Assembly: GCF_000172075.1 (NCBI RefSeq) | Contig: NZ_ABIC01000006.1 | Coordinates: forward strand, 84,267 to 148,266 | Length of the DNA stretch: 64,000 nt | Source: Shewanella benthica KT99 | GTDB lineage: Bacteria; Pseudomonadota; Gammaproteobacteria; Enterobacterales; Shewanellaceae | Reading direction: 5' to 3' | Shown here: positions 17,670 to 26,443 of the stretch, one piece after another | Position numbering within the stretch: position 1 is the stretch's first letter | Layout: each line of letters opens with the position of its first letter | The notes under the pieces: model-generated | Databases searched by the model: none | Told to the model about the DNA's origin: nothing | Seen by the model: the letters and a program-made list of their open reading frames with translations, nothing else | Position numbers and translations under genes: made by a program

Positions 17670-20600
17670 TAGCTTCTGATGAGTCCTTGAACCTCTTTAC
17701 TCTGCATGTTATTGATATGTACTTCCAGCTGCGGATATGCGAGTTCTAGTTGGTTTTCTTGAAGTTTTTTACAGATGGCTTTATGCAATTTATGACGAAG
17801 AGGCCAACGGGTATTCATATCCTTGGCATAGGCTCTGACTTCATAATCTTGGGTGTGTTTACCAAATCCCGCAAACCAGACTTCAGGCTCTGGACTTTCT
17901 AATGCATCATCACATCCTTTTACGGCTTGATATAGTGCCGCTTCGACCCTCGCCGGATCTGAGCCTCTCGCGACAGAGACATAGACAATAACACGTGTGA
18001 TTGGATCTGAGAGGGACCAGTTGATGAGTTGTTCGGTAATGAACGCCTTATTGGGGATGATGATCTCTTTCCTATCCCAGTCAATGATGGTGGTTGCACG
18101 GATCTGAATCTTAGTTACGGTACCCGTGAGATCTCGTATGGTCACTGTGTCACCAATTCTCACTGGCTTTTCGAACAAGATGATCAAGCCTGAGATGAAG
18201 TTAGCGAAGATCTCTTGTAATCCAAAACCCAGTCCCAGAGAGAGTGCTGCTACTAGCCACTGTAACTTGGACCATTCCATACCTAAAGTTGAAAAGCCAC
18301 TCAAGATACCGAAAAATACCACTAGATAGCGACTCATAGTGGTGATGGCAAAGCCGGTTCCCTGACTCAAATCGAGTCGCTGTAATATGGTGAGCTCGAG
18401 TAAACCGGGCAGGTTGGTGGCTATCATCAGTGAGAAGCCGACTATGACAAATCCGAGCAATAATGATTTTAAGGTAATCGGGATCTGTTGCTCGATGCCG
18501 TTTACCAGAGAGTTGCTGGTCCAGAGCGTCACGCCATCGAGTAATGAGAATAACGCGGTGTGGGTCTGGGTCCAGAGGCCGATTAAACTGGCTAAGAAGG
18601 CCAGTAGCAATAGTGAGCGTACCAGTCCCAGAGATTGGCTGGAGATGGTTTCCAGATCGACAACCGGCTCTTCATAGGTGTCGAGGGGGTCGGTATTGCT
18701 TTGTGGATCTTCATCTCGCTCACGTTGAAGCAATATCTCTGCGCGTCTGGCTTTGGCACGATCGAAGGCGATGCGCCTCCTTTCGATGAGCATCCAACGT
18801 TTTACCAGTTGATAGAGCAACATGAAGCCTAGGGATAATAACAGGGAAAGTTGCAGTTGTAGTAGCACCTGAAACGCGGTGTAGTAATAACCTCTAAAAG
18901 CCAGGATGGCACAGACAGGAGGGACGATTAGCAGTACTGCCCATAGAAATTTTTGCAGTAATTTTTTATTTTTATCATCCTGGTGTTGATGTCTGTTTTT
19001 CTTAGATAAGGATAAGATATCTTTATAGAATCTAAACAGGAAAATACTGAAAATAATGAAGGCGCCACGGCCAATGCTATTTCTCAGTACTGAATTATCG
19101 ATAAACTCGGTAAACCCCATGACAAAAAAGAAAGGTATCGCCATGATAACGAAGGATTTAAACCTTATTTGACCTTGCCTAATTATGGCTTTTTCACCTT
19201 TGAAATGGCCTATGAGCAAGCCCCTATTCAGTGCGAGAAGATAGGTGAAGCGGTAGAGCAGGTAGAGTAAACCTACGATTAACACCCCCATGCCGATTGC
19301 CGCCGTTAGGTTTAGACTGGATAAGAGTAAGATGGCGCCTGCGGCGATCATCGGCAGGGGTTTAATCACGCAGTAGAGTAAAGAGTTAATCAGGGCCCTG
19401 AAGGTGTAGCTGAACAGATCTTGGGTGACATTACCGACAAATGTGATGTCATTGGCCATGGCAGATTTGAACTTAGGTGTTAACAGATCTTGGGCGACTA
19501 AACAGAGTACCAACAAGATGATCCACCAAGACCAGTATTCACTCTGCTCATCGAAGGAAACAGAGATGTCAGGCCAAAAAGTTTGGCCCACAAGCCACTT
19601 CACACTCTGAAAAATATCTGTGATCCATAATTTATCGATGGAGTTAGCATTTGGCACCCAAAATAGGTGTTCGTTGAGAATACTTTTAAGGGCGATATTC
19701 TGTTGAGTTAACTGCTCATATATCACTCTTAAATCAGTGAGTTCACTCAAATAAAGATCTTGGCTTTGCAAGAGTTGCGTGATCAAGTCATGTTGCGAGG
19801 TGAGCAGTCTCATTTGTATCTTAGTTAAAGGCTCATTGGCTACCAGCTGTTGGTTGTTTATCGTTAGATCTTGCTCTAGTTGATATCTTTCCAGTCTAGC
19901 TTGGGCAATTTTTGTTTGTAGCTTATCCTGATTGGGTGGGGCGGGTAGAGATTGCAGCATCTGCAGAAACCGCTCGCCGAATGCAGCATTTAATTTGATT
20001 AAACCTACCTGTTGTTGGATGTTGGTCAGCTGTTTCGCTTGAACTTGATAGAGGTTTTCGGCAGCTTCTTGTGCGAGAACGGCTCGATTGGTGTCCTTAG
20101 TGAGGTTCTTTAGCGTGTTGGCATAATCGATATTTAGCTGACTCAGTTGTTGAGTCAGGGGGGATTGCTCTGCAGAAGTCTCAAAAAGATTCTTAGCTAT
20201 GGTGGTATCTGTCTTTTGTTGCCTCTGTTTAGCAGTGGCTTTATTGATCTCTTCGATCAGGCTCTCTTGTTGCGATAGTTGCAGCCTGACCAGCGACATC
20301 TGTTGTTGATTGAGGTTGATGCGTTTTTGGCTGCTCGCCTGTTCGGCCTCCAATGTCGTCAGGAGCTGAATATAGAGCTGACGCTGTGCCTTAAGCAACA
20401 TATTTTGATTGCTGTCAGAGTGATCTATTTGATTTTTTTTATGCTGAGTCAGTGATTGTCGAGCAGAGGCAATATCAGAGGGTAGCCGGTTATGCTGCTT
20501 GATTAAGTCCGTCACTTTGGTGTTGAGTTCGGCTTCTATCTCTTTGAGCTCAGACTGTCTTAAATAGGCGAGAGATGCCTGTTGAGTGGGATCATTAGTC

Positions 20601-20881
20601 TTGGACCGAGGGAGAGGTGACTTAGCTTCTTCCCGTTGTCGCTCCAGACTGAGTTTATGTCCTTGGTAGTTATTGATTAGCTTCAGGTGATTTTTTTCTA
20701 TTAACGCTTGCTCTTCGATACTGCGCTGGATATGTGCCAGCTTTTGTTCGGCCGTTAAAGTGGTTGAAGCCGGTTGAGTGAGTCCTAGGCGCTTATTGAG
20801 TTCGAGTGGCGAACTTGCGGCTGCACTGAAGCTAGTTAATGCAATGAAAAGAAGAAAAATAGTGCGCATAGTTGGAAACAT
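17669..20881 (-). CDS. Large MscS-family mechanosensitive channel (MscK-like)
   Basis: The 1070-residue protein has a signal peptide, a long periplasmic coiled-coil region rich in Gln and Leu (about 25-420), roughly ten transmembrane helices, and a C-terminal MscS domain with GLGFGLQEIFANFISGL and the beta-domain RIGDTVTIRDLTGTV (about 890-935). This architecture matches MscK/KefA or MscM/YjeP, which gate under membrane tension to release solutes. An alternative start four codons in (MRTIFLLF) also fits the signal peptide. It is followed by and overlaps the GDPD gene. Which of the two E. coli-type names applies is not decidable from reading alone. Confidence 0.88.
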   Translation of the reverse strand: MFPTMRTIFLLFIALTSFSAAASSPLELNKRLGLTQPASTTLTAEQKLAHIQRSIEEQALIEKNHLKLINNYQGHKLSLERQREEAKSPLPRSKTNDPTQQASLAYLRQSELKEIEAELNTKVTDLIKQHNRLPSDIASARQSLTQHKKNQIDHSDSNQNMLLKAQRQLYIQLLTTLEAEQASSQKRINLNQQQMSLVRLQLSQQESLIEEINKATAKQRQQKTDTTIAKNLFETSAEQSPLTQQLSQLNIDYANTLKNLTKDTNRAVLAQEAAENLYQVQAKQLTNIQQQVGLIKLNAAFGERFLQMLQSLPAPPNQDKLQTKIAQARLERYQLEQDLTINNQQLVANEPLTKIQMRLLTSQHDLITQLLQSQDLYLSELTDLRVIYEQLTQQNIALKSILNEHLFWVPNANSIDKLWITDIFQSVKWLVGQTFWPDISVSFDEQSEYWSWWIILLVLCLVAQDLLTPKFKSAMANDITFVGNVTQDLFSYTFRALINSLLYCVIKPLPMIAAGAILLLSSLNLTAAIGMGVLIVGLLYLLYRFTYLLALNRGLLIGHFKGEKAIIRQGQIRFKSFVIMAIPFFFVMGFTEFIDNSVLRNSIGRGAFIIFSIFLFRFYKDILSLSKKNRHQHQDDKNKKLLQKFLWAVLLIVPPVCAILAFRGYYYTAFQVLLQLQLSLLLSLGFMLLYQLVKRWMLIERRRIAFDRAKARRAEILLQRERDEDPQSNTDPLDTYEEPVVDLETISSQSLGLVRSLLLLAFLASLIGLWTQTHTALFSLLDGVTLWTSNSLVNGIEQQIPITLKSLLLGFVIVGFSLMIATNLPGLLELTILQRLDLSQGTGFAITTMSRYLVVFFGILSGFSTLGMEWSKLQWLVAALSLGLGFGLQEIFANFISGLIILFEKPVRIGDTVTIRDLTGTVTKIQIRATTIIDWDRKEIIIPNKAFITEQLINWSLSDPITRVIVYVSVARGSDPARVEAALYQAVKGCDDALESPEPEVWFAGFGKHTQDYEVRAYAKDMNTRWPLRHKLHKAICKKLQENQLELAYPQLEVHINNMQSKEVQGLIRS

Positions 20882-21050
20882 ATTCGGATGCAGGTTAGAG
20901 AAAGAGTCAGAGATATCTTATCAATAAAAGTGGCTCAATATAGCTTCTTTTTTTTACGTTTTTTGTGATTTTTTTCATAAAATAGAAATATAAATTAAAA
21001 TTATCATGGCAAGATCCTGTTTTCTCTCTCTCTAGTCTAGAAAAGGAGAA

Positions 21051-21932
21051 TCAGCTGGATGTTTTTCGATGTCGTTGAGTCTCGAAAATGGCGGTTGCGA
21101 CGACCAATAAGCCGCCTATTGTTGTCTTGATATCTAGCTGTTCACCTAAAAATAGCAGAGCTAAAACAGCACCATAGAAAGGTTGCAGGCAAGAGACTAA
21201 GCTTACCGTTTTGGCACTGAGGTGACGCAAGGCTGTGGTAAAAAGTGCGTGGGGAGCCGCGGTGAACATCACTCCGAGTAATAGTATCAGCCACCAGGTA
21301 TCTTGTTCTATTTGACTGAATTCTATTGTGTGCCAAGGAGCGAGGAAAAAGACGGCTACACCTGTTTGGTAAAACATAGCGTGGGGACCAGAGTAGGCGG
21401 AGAAATATCTCTTATGTAGCAGGTTGCGAGCGGTAAAAAACGCAGCAGATAAAATTCCCAGCGCTATGCCCATAGTCACATCATTGCCCAGATTGGCTTC
21501 GGGGATCAGTAGTATGACTCCAAGTAGCACGGCGAGCCCACTAACAAGATCACTTCGTTGAATTCGATTACCGGTGAAGATGGGCTCAATTAAGACTGTC
21601 ATCACGGGATAAGTGAAGAAGGCAATCATACCGATAGCGACGGAAGAGAGCTGCATAGAAGCAAAATAAGTGACCCAATGTAGGCTGACTATAATGCCTA
21701 GGCCCAGGGCGATGAAATAATCTCTAGTGGAGTTGAGTGATAAGTTTTTTTTGCTGAATTTGACTATGCAGGCTAAGACAAGAGCGGCCACTATGCAGCG
21801 CAGCAGAGTGATATTTAATGCACTGAGTGGAATAATTTTTGAGAAGAGTGCCGTGCCACCAAATAGCAGCACAGCGAGATGTAACTCTAATAAACCTGAT
21901 TGTTTACTACTAGCTGTTTGGTTCATTACCAC
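21051..21932 (-). CDS. DMT-superfamily (EamA) transporter
   Basis: The 293-residue protein consists of ten hydrophobic helices arranged as two EamA repeats; the first has GGTALFSK and LRCIVAALVL, the second begins near residue 150 with GILSAAFFTARNLL. Such proteins export or import amino acids, nucleobases or other metabolites across the inner membrane. Nothing in the sequence or neighbourhood fixes the substrate. It lies 33 bases downstream of psd on the same strand. Confidence 0.85.
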   Translation of the reverse strand: MVMNQTASSKQSGLLELHLAVLLFGGTALFSKIIPLSALNITLLRCIVAALVLACIVKFSKKNLSLNSTRDYFIALGLGIIVSLHWVTYFASMQLSSVAIGMIAFFTYPVMTVLIEPIFTGNRIQRSDLVSGLAVLLGVILLIPEANLGNDVTMGIALGILSAAFFTARNLLHKRYFSAYSGPHAMFYQTGVAVFFLAPWHTIEFSQIEQDTWWLILLLGVMFTAAPHALFTTALRHLSAKTVSLVSCLQPFYGAVLALLFLGEQLDIKTTIGGLLVVATAIFETQRHRKTSS

Positions 21933-21965
21933 TCCGTATACTGACCAAAAGCTGTTTAGATCCGG

Positions 21966-22829
21966 TTAATCCTCTATTTTTGCGAAAGTCTGTCCCATGC
22001 GGGTCACGGCTTTTGGCACGACACCGTCGGCAAATTCATCTAAAGCATCTTTAGCGAATAGCATGACAACCGTACTGCCTAGCTTAAACCTTCCCATTTC
22101 GGCACCTTTTTCAAGGGTTAATGCCTCTGGCCCCTCGGTCGGGTAATCCCAGGTAAATACTTTTTTACTTCCGGGTGGTGTAATGGTACCTGCCCAGACG
22201 GTTTCTATGCTTGCGACTATGGTTGCACCGACTAATACCATGGCAATAGGACCTATCTCGGTCTCAAAAATTGCCACCACACGTTCGTTACGGGCGAACA
22301 GCCCAGGAACATTTGCTGCGGTTAATGGGTTGACGGAAAACAACTCACCGGGAACATAAGTCATTTTTGACAAGGTGCCTTTCACTGGCATGTGAATTCG
22401 ATGATAGTCTTTTGGTGCTAAGTAGATGGTAGCGAAATCGCCATCTTCGAAGCGTTTGGCATCATCGGCTTGATCACCAAGTAGTGCAAGTGATGAATAC
22501 TCATGCCCTTTGGCTTGAAATATCTGACCATCATTAATAGGACCGCATTGGCTTATCGCGCCATCGACCGGATGGACAATATAATCTTGATCTTGTGAAA
22601 GCGGACGTACACCTGGCTTGAGGGCTCGAGTGAAAAAATCATTAAACGTCTTATAAGCTTCAGGTTCGCTCTGTGCGGCTTCACTCATATCGATCTTGTA
22701 TTGCTTAATAAACCATTTTATTGCAGCGGTCGTTATCGAACCTAATTCAGCGGCTGCCAGTTTACCTATCAGGCGAGAGACTAGATGTTTAGGCATGATA
22801 TATTGTAATGCAATTTTTACTTTATCCAC
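21966..22829 (-). CDS. psd: Phosphatidylserine decarboxylase proenzyme
   Basis: Psd converts phosphatidylserine to phosphatidylethanolamine at the inner membrane. The proenzyme cleaves itself at the LGST motif; S252 would become the pyruvoyl group of the alpha chain. DYHRIHMPV and VHPVDG are the other conserved active-site motifs. The length of 287 residues is typical. It lies 31 bases downstream of rsgA, the same order as in E. coli (rsgA-psd), where the two are co-transcribed. Confidence 0.96.
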   Translation of the reverse strand: MDKVKIALQYIMPKHLVSRLIGKLAAAELGSITTAAIKWFIKQYKIDMSEAAQSEPEAYKTFNDFFTRALKPGVRPLSQDQDYIVHPVDGAISQCGPINDGQIFQAKGHEYSSLALLGDQADDAKRFEDGDFATIYLAPKDYHRIHMPVKGTLSKMTYVPGELFSVNPLTAANVPGLFARNERVVAIFETEIGPIAMVLVGATIVASIETVWAGTITPPGSKKVFTWDYPTEGPEALTLEKGAEMGRFKLGSTVVMLFAKDALDEFADGVVPKAVTRMGQTFAKIED

Positions 22830-22860
22830 GTGTACTTCCCTTCAAAATATTGCGCTTACC

Positions 22861-23919
22861 CTATTCTTCTTCGCTGGCTCTAAACTGTCTGGCATGGCGC
22901 ATCTCATTGAGACTAGCGATAATTTTATGATAATTATTGTATCGATCTGCTGCTATCTTGCCATCATTAAATGCTTTTGTGATGGCACAACCAGGATCAT
23001 TTTTGTGCTTACAGTCTCTGAATTTGCAAGTGCCTAGATATTCTCGGAACTCGATAAAACACTCACCCACTCTTTCGGGTGGCAGGTGCCATAGTGCAAA
23101 TTCTCGGACTCCCGGAGAATCAATCAGATCGCCTCCGCTAGCAAAATGCATTAACTTAGCCGTCGTGGTCGTGTGTTGTCCTAGGCCTGAGTTTTGAGAA
23201 ATATCGCCAATAGCTAGCTCGGCATCAGGCATCATGGCGTTAATGATGGATGACTTACCAACACCGGATTGGCCGACGAAGATACTGACTTTTTCATTCA
23301 ATAAGGCTTTTATGTCATCGATACCTTGGCTGGTATGACTGCTTATTTGGTAGACTTGATAGCCTATATCTTGATAGCGCTTGAGTGCAGCTTCTACTTC
23401 TGGACGATCTTCATCGGTGAGGAGATCGATCTTATTGAGGACGATAATCGGTGAAATACCCGTGTCTTCAGCCGCAACTAAGTAACGGTCGATTATTTGA
23501 GTCGTAAAACTTGGGAGAATCGAAGAGACAATCAAAATTTGATCGATATTTGCTGCAATGATCTTGATGCCGTCATAGAGGTCCGGCCGCGAGAGCAACG
23601 AAAAGCGAGGGTGAACGGCTTCAACCACGCCGGCTACTCTGGTCGTCATTTCCACGGCCAAGCGCACGATCACCTTGTCTCCGGTGACCAGGCTTTGAAT
23701 GTTACGGCGAATATTACAGCGCACAACTTGGCCTGATTCGATTTCAACATCAGCATGCTGGCCGAAACGAGATATAACAGTTCCGAGCTGTTCAGGCTCG
23801 AGTGAACTATCCTGTAATTCAGGGACATTGCGACCTGAATCTTTACGTTGCAGCCTTTTATCTTGATTGGCTCGCATACGGCGTTTTTGACCCTGACTTA
23901 GGGGTTTCTTTTTACTCAC
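22861..23919 (-). CDS. rsgA: Small ribosomal subunit biogenesis GTPase RsgA
   Basis: RsgA is a circularly permuted GTPase that acts late in 30S maturation. The order of motifs is NKID (G4) before GQSGVGKSS (G1) and DSPGVREF (G3), which proves the permutation. An OB-fold precedes and a zinc knuckle (CKFRDCKHKNDPGC) follows the G domain. The N-terminus is highly basic (MSKKKPLSQGQKRRMRANQ). Length is 352 residues. It is divergent from orn, as in E. coli. Confidence 0.96.
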   Translation of the reverse strand: MSKKKPLSQGQKRRMRANQDKRLQRKDSGRNVPELQDSSLEPEQLGTVISRFGQHADVEIESGQVVRCNIRRNIQSLVTGDKVIVRLAVEMTTRVAGVVEAVHPRFSLLSRPDLYDGIKIIAANIDQILIVSSILPSFTTQIIDRYLVAAEDTGISPIIVLNKIDLLTDEDRPEVEAALKRYQDIGYQVYQISSHTSQGIDDIKALLNEKVSIFVGQSGVGKSSIINAMMPDAELAIGDISQNSGLGQHTTTTAKLMHFASGGDLIDSPGVREFALWHLPPERVGECFIEFREYLGTCKFRDCKHKNDPGCAITKAFNDGKIAADRYNNYHKIIASLNEMRHARQFRASEEE

Positions 23920-24029
23920 AGGTTTGTCATCGTAAATAAGGTGATTTTGTTGCTTAAAAAAGCAGTATGATACACGGTCTTAAACAAAAAAGCCTGAATT
24001 TAGGCAAACAGGAAGAATAAGGCAGATCT

Positions 24030-24575
24030 ATGGTTGCAGATGCAAACAATCTCATTTGGGTAGATTTAGAGATGACAGGGTTAGATCCCGAGACCGATAA
24101 GGTCATAGAGATCGCGACAATAGTGACAGATAAAGAGTTAAATATTCTTGCTGAAGGACCTGTGATTGCGATTTTTCAGACTGATGAGCAGCTGGCAACA
24201 ATGGATGAGTGGAACCAAAAGCACCACGGGGAGTCAGGATTAGTCGAGCGAGTGCGCAGTAGTCAGTACAGTGAAGATGATGCCATTGCCATGACCATAG
24301 AGTTTGTTTCTCAATATGTCCCTCAAGGTATATCACCTATGTGTGGTAACAGCATAGGTCAAGATAGACGCTTTTTGAATAAGTACATGCCAAAGTTAGA
24401 AGACTATTTTCATTATCGTAATATCGATGTAAGTACTATCAAGGAGCTTACCAGACGTTGGAAGCCAGAGCTTATGGATGGCTTTACTAAGCAAGGAACC
24501 CATAAAGCCCTAGTGGATATCCAGGAATCTATCGCCGAATTGCAGTATTATCGAGCAAAAGTATTCAAAATTTGA
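24030..24575 (+). CDS. orn: Oligoribonuclease
   Basis: Orn degrades two- to five-nucleotide RNAs, including pGpG from c-di-GMP turnover, to mononucleotides and is usually essential. The DEDDh exonuclease motifs are [21 protein letters not shown] and [11 protein letters not shown]. At 181 residues it has the normal length. The tRNA-Gly array begins about 100 bases downstream, the same neighbour as in E. coli. Confidence 0.96.
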   Translation: MVADANNLIWVDLEMTGLDPETDKVIEIATIVTDKELNILAEGPVIAIFQTDEQLATMDEWNQKHHGESGLVERVRSSQYSEDDAIAMTIEFVSQYVPQGISPMCGNSIGQDRRFLNKYMPKLEDYFHYRNIDVSTIKELTRRWKPELMDGFTKQGTHKALVDIQESIAELQYYRAKVFKI

Positions 24576-24604
24576 CCAAACAGACATTTATTTTCAAGAA
24601 GGGG

Positions 24605-24632
24605 TTGCAGCAATATGAAATTCTCCTATAAT
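24605..24632 (+). promoter_or_regulatory. Promoter of the tRNA-Gly array
   Basis: TTGCAG (24605-24610) and a perfect TATAAT (24627-24632) are 16 bases apart, followed by the GC-rich discriminator GCGGCC. That discriminator is typical of stable-RNA promoters under stringent control. It lies 47 bases before the first tRNA. Confidence 0.75.
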
Positions 24633-24679
24633 GCGGCCTCAACTTTTGCTGACAAGTTAAGTTAGTAAATAGTATGAAT

Positions 24680-24755
24680 GCGACATTAGCTCAGTTGGTA
24701 GAGCGATACCTTGCCAAGGTATAGGTCATCGGTTCGAACCCGATATGTCGCTCCA
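24680..24755 (+). tRNA. tRNA-Gly(GCC), copy 1
   Basis: A full 76-base cloverleaf with encoded CCA is present: acceptor GCGACAT/ATGTCGC, D-stem GCTC/GAGC, anticodon arm ATACC-TTGCCAA-GGTAT (anticodon GCC) and T-arm ATCGG-TTCGAAC-CCGAT. It is the first member of the array. Confidence 0.97.
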
Positions 24756-24806
24756 AATTTAAAAATGTTTTGAATACGCCAAATATTCGAGACTAAAAAG
24801 TTTTAA

Positions 24807-24888
24807 GCGACATTAGCTCAGTTGTTAAAGGCAGAAAGACGATACCTTTAGTGATGTTTACAGTTGAAGTTGTTCGAAAGAAAGATTT
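24807..24888 (+). pseudogene. Decayed tRNA-Gly copy A
   Basis: The 5' third (GCGACATTAGCTCAGTTG) is identical to the intact tRNA, then insertions disrupt the D-arm; CGATACCTTTAG keeps part of the anticodon stem but the GCC anticodon is lost. The T-arm survives only as TTGTTCGAAAG, and no 3' acceptor or CCA is left. It cannot fold as a normal tRNA. Confidence 0.8.
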
Positions 24889-24964
24889 GCGACATTAGCT
24901 CAGTTGGTAGAGCGATACCTTGCCAAGGTATAGGTCATCGGTTCGAACCCGATATGTCGCTCCA
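24889..24964 (+). tRNA. tRNA-Gly(GCC), copy 2
   Basis: The 76 bases are identical to copy 1, including the GCC anticodon and encoded CCA. Confidence 0.97.
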
Positions 24965-24979
24965 ATTTAAAAAGATTAT

Positions 24980-25080
24980 GCGACATTAGCTCAGTTGACT
25001 CTTTGTTTAGAGTAAAAGGGCGATACCTTGCCAAGGTATAGGTCATCGGTTGTTTGTTTCGAACCCGATATGTCGTTTCA
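24980..25080 (+). pseudogene. Expanded tRNA-Gly copy B with intact stems
   Basis: The copy is 101 bases long. Acceptor, D-, anticodon and T-stems can all still pair (D-stem GCTC/GGGC using one G-T pair), and the anticodon loop TTGCCAA is unchanged. Extra bases sit only in loops: the D-loop holds a small hairpin (ACTCT...AGAGT) and the T-loop gains about 8 bases (GTTTGTTT). The 3' end reads TTTCA instead of CTCCA, which loses the encoded CCA and weakens the first acceptor pair. It is probably non-functional, but it might be transcribed and processed. Confidence 0.75.
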
Positions 25081-25127
25081 ATCTAGATTTAAAGATTTAC
25101 CAAAATCTTTAAATAAAAAAGTTTTAA

Positions 25128-25203
25128 GCGACATTAGCTCAGTTGGTAGAGCGATACCTTGCCAAGGTATAGGTCATCGGTTCGAACCCGATATGTCGCT
25201 CCA
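25128..25203 (+). tRNA. tRNA-Gly(GCC), copy 3
   Basis: The 76 bases are identical to copies 1 and 2. The upstream bases AAAGTTTTAA are the same as those in front of decayed copy A, which points to recombination among repeat units. Confidence 0.97.
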
Positions 25204-25245
25204 ATTTCCCTCTTCGATATCAAACTTCCAAATATAAAATTTTAT

Positions 25246-25377
25246 GCGACATTAGCTCAGTTGTGCCCATCTATTCAGATAGTAAAGAAACGATACCCTC
25301 TTTTTTTCCAAGGTATAGCTAGCCTCGAAACAAGAGGCGGTTCGAACCCCTTTGGTTTACATCAAGAGCTCGCTCCA
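25246..25377 (+). pseudogene. Expanded tRNA-Gly copy C (132 bases)
   Basis: It begins with GCGACATTAGCTCAGTTG and ends CGCTCCA like the intact gene, but holds insertions in every loop. The D-loop carries CTAT...ATAG, the anticodon stem ATACC/GGTAT now closes a 14-base loop without GCC, and the variable region carries the hairpin GCCTC...GAGGC. The 3' acceptor strand is interrupted as well. Reading glycine codons is impossible with this anticodon loop. Confidence 0.78.
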
Positions 25378-25692
25378 ATTTCCTTCTTACCAAAACTCCT
25401 ATCATCTCAGCCCCAAATCTCTGTATTACCATTGTCAACACACAAAGCGTACTAAGCTTCATTATTAGTTTATAACCCATTACAGATCTCATTCACCAGC
25501 GATTTCATGTCTATATCACCTTCTGGCTATTTACGTGAGGAATAGCGAAATTCTTTAACTATTCCTAATGTAGCCAGTTTAAGAAGTAACAAACTTAGAC
25601 CTTGTTCAAGTATTGCATTGGTGTTTGTCCCCATAATGGCAGCAGTAAAAAATTACTTTAGCCAGCTTTTGGCAAGAATTTGGAGTGCAAAC
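25378..25692 (+). other. Intergenic stretch after the tRNA array
   Basis: These 315 bases hold no recognisable gene. No strong hairpin plus T-run follows the last tRNA-like copy, so the array has no obvious intrinsic terminator here. An in-frame extension of the next gene could start at 25618, but its ribosome site is poor. Confidence 0.4.
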
Positions 25693-26148
25693 ATGCGATT
25701 TCAACAACTAAGTGAACTATTAAGTTATGTTGCTACTTGCCGAGTAGAGATGGCGAAACTCTATAGCAGACTGCAAACAGAGGCGGATTCAACCAGAGTG
25801 AAGATGATGCTGGAGTATTTCCAACAGCATCAGAGAGGGGTATCAGAGAAGCTGGAAAACTATATTGATTCAGCACCCAAAAAAGTACTGGATACCTGGT
25901 ATAAAGACATTATTTTTGAAGATTTTATAAAGAGGTGTCACGACACTGTCTTGACTGCAAATATGTCTGAAGAAGATGTCTTAGAACTGCACTTGAAATT
26001 GGATAACCTATTGATCGATCTTCTGCAGGTAACCGCCGAGCATTCCTCCTCTGTGGATATCGCTGGAACGTTAAATGAGCTTGTGCGTGTAGAGAGAATT
26101 CAACAACAAAGACTGGTTCATAGCAGCATACGTATGGATGATATCTAA
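25693..26148 (+). CDS. Hypothetical all-helical protein
   Basis: I do not recognise the family. From the ATG at 25693, which has GGAG seven bases upstream, the product is 151 residues (earlier in-frame starts at 25618 or 25633 would add up to 25). It lacks signal peptide and membrane segments and is predicted helical throughout, with many Leu, Glu and Gln (SELLSYVATCRVEMAKLYSRL, LELHLKLDNLLIDLLQVTAEH). This pattern resembles four-helix ferritin-like bundles, but no metal-binding ExxH pair is evident. It lies alone between the tRNA array and nnr, where E. coli has queG in the other orientation. Confidence 0.7.
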   Translation: MRFQQLSELLSYVATCRVEMAKLYSRLQTEADSTRVKMMLEYFQQHQRGVSEKLENYIDSAPKKVLDTWYKDIIFEDFIKRCHDTVLTANMSEEDVLELHLKLDNLLIDLLQVTAEHSSSVDIAGTLNELVRVERIQQQRLVHSSIRMDDI

Positions 26149-26182
26149 TACCAATAGGTATTAGACGGCTAAGCTATTTGAT

Positions 26183-26205
26183 AAAGGTGCCTGAGGGCGC
26201 CTTTA
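26183..26205 (+). terminator. Hairpin, probable terminator
   Basis: AAAGGTGCC (26183-26191) pairs with GGCGCCTTT (26196-26204, one G-T pair) over a 4-base loop. The following T run is weak (CTTTATTG), so termination may be partial. Confidence 0.55.
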
Positions 26206-26443
26206 TTGCTTCTCGATAAAGATTAATACACATTTTTTATTACTGTCACCAGTTTCTTCTCCAGTTATCTCTTCATTTTTGTCATTGATGACATTGTTAT
26301 ACTGTCCATTTCTTATGCAAGATCAAATCATGGTTGAATAGGCACAAGGATGACTGAATCTATTAACGATTTTAGGTTCTAATTCTACTAATCTTAATTT
26401 ATATCAATATGATGTACTCATTCACCCTCGAGGAAGATTCGTT

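Noticed and set aside
25028..25237. Protein-coding frames within the tRNA-Gly array
   Set aside because: They run through tRNA genes and derive from repeated tRNA sequence.
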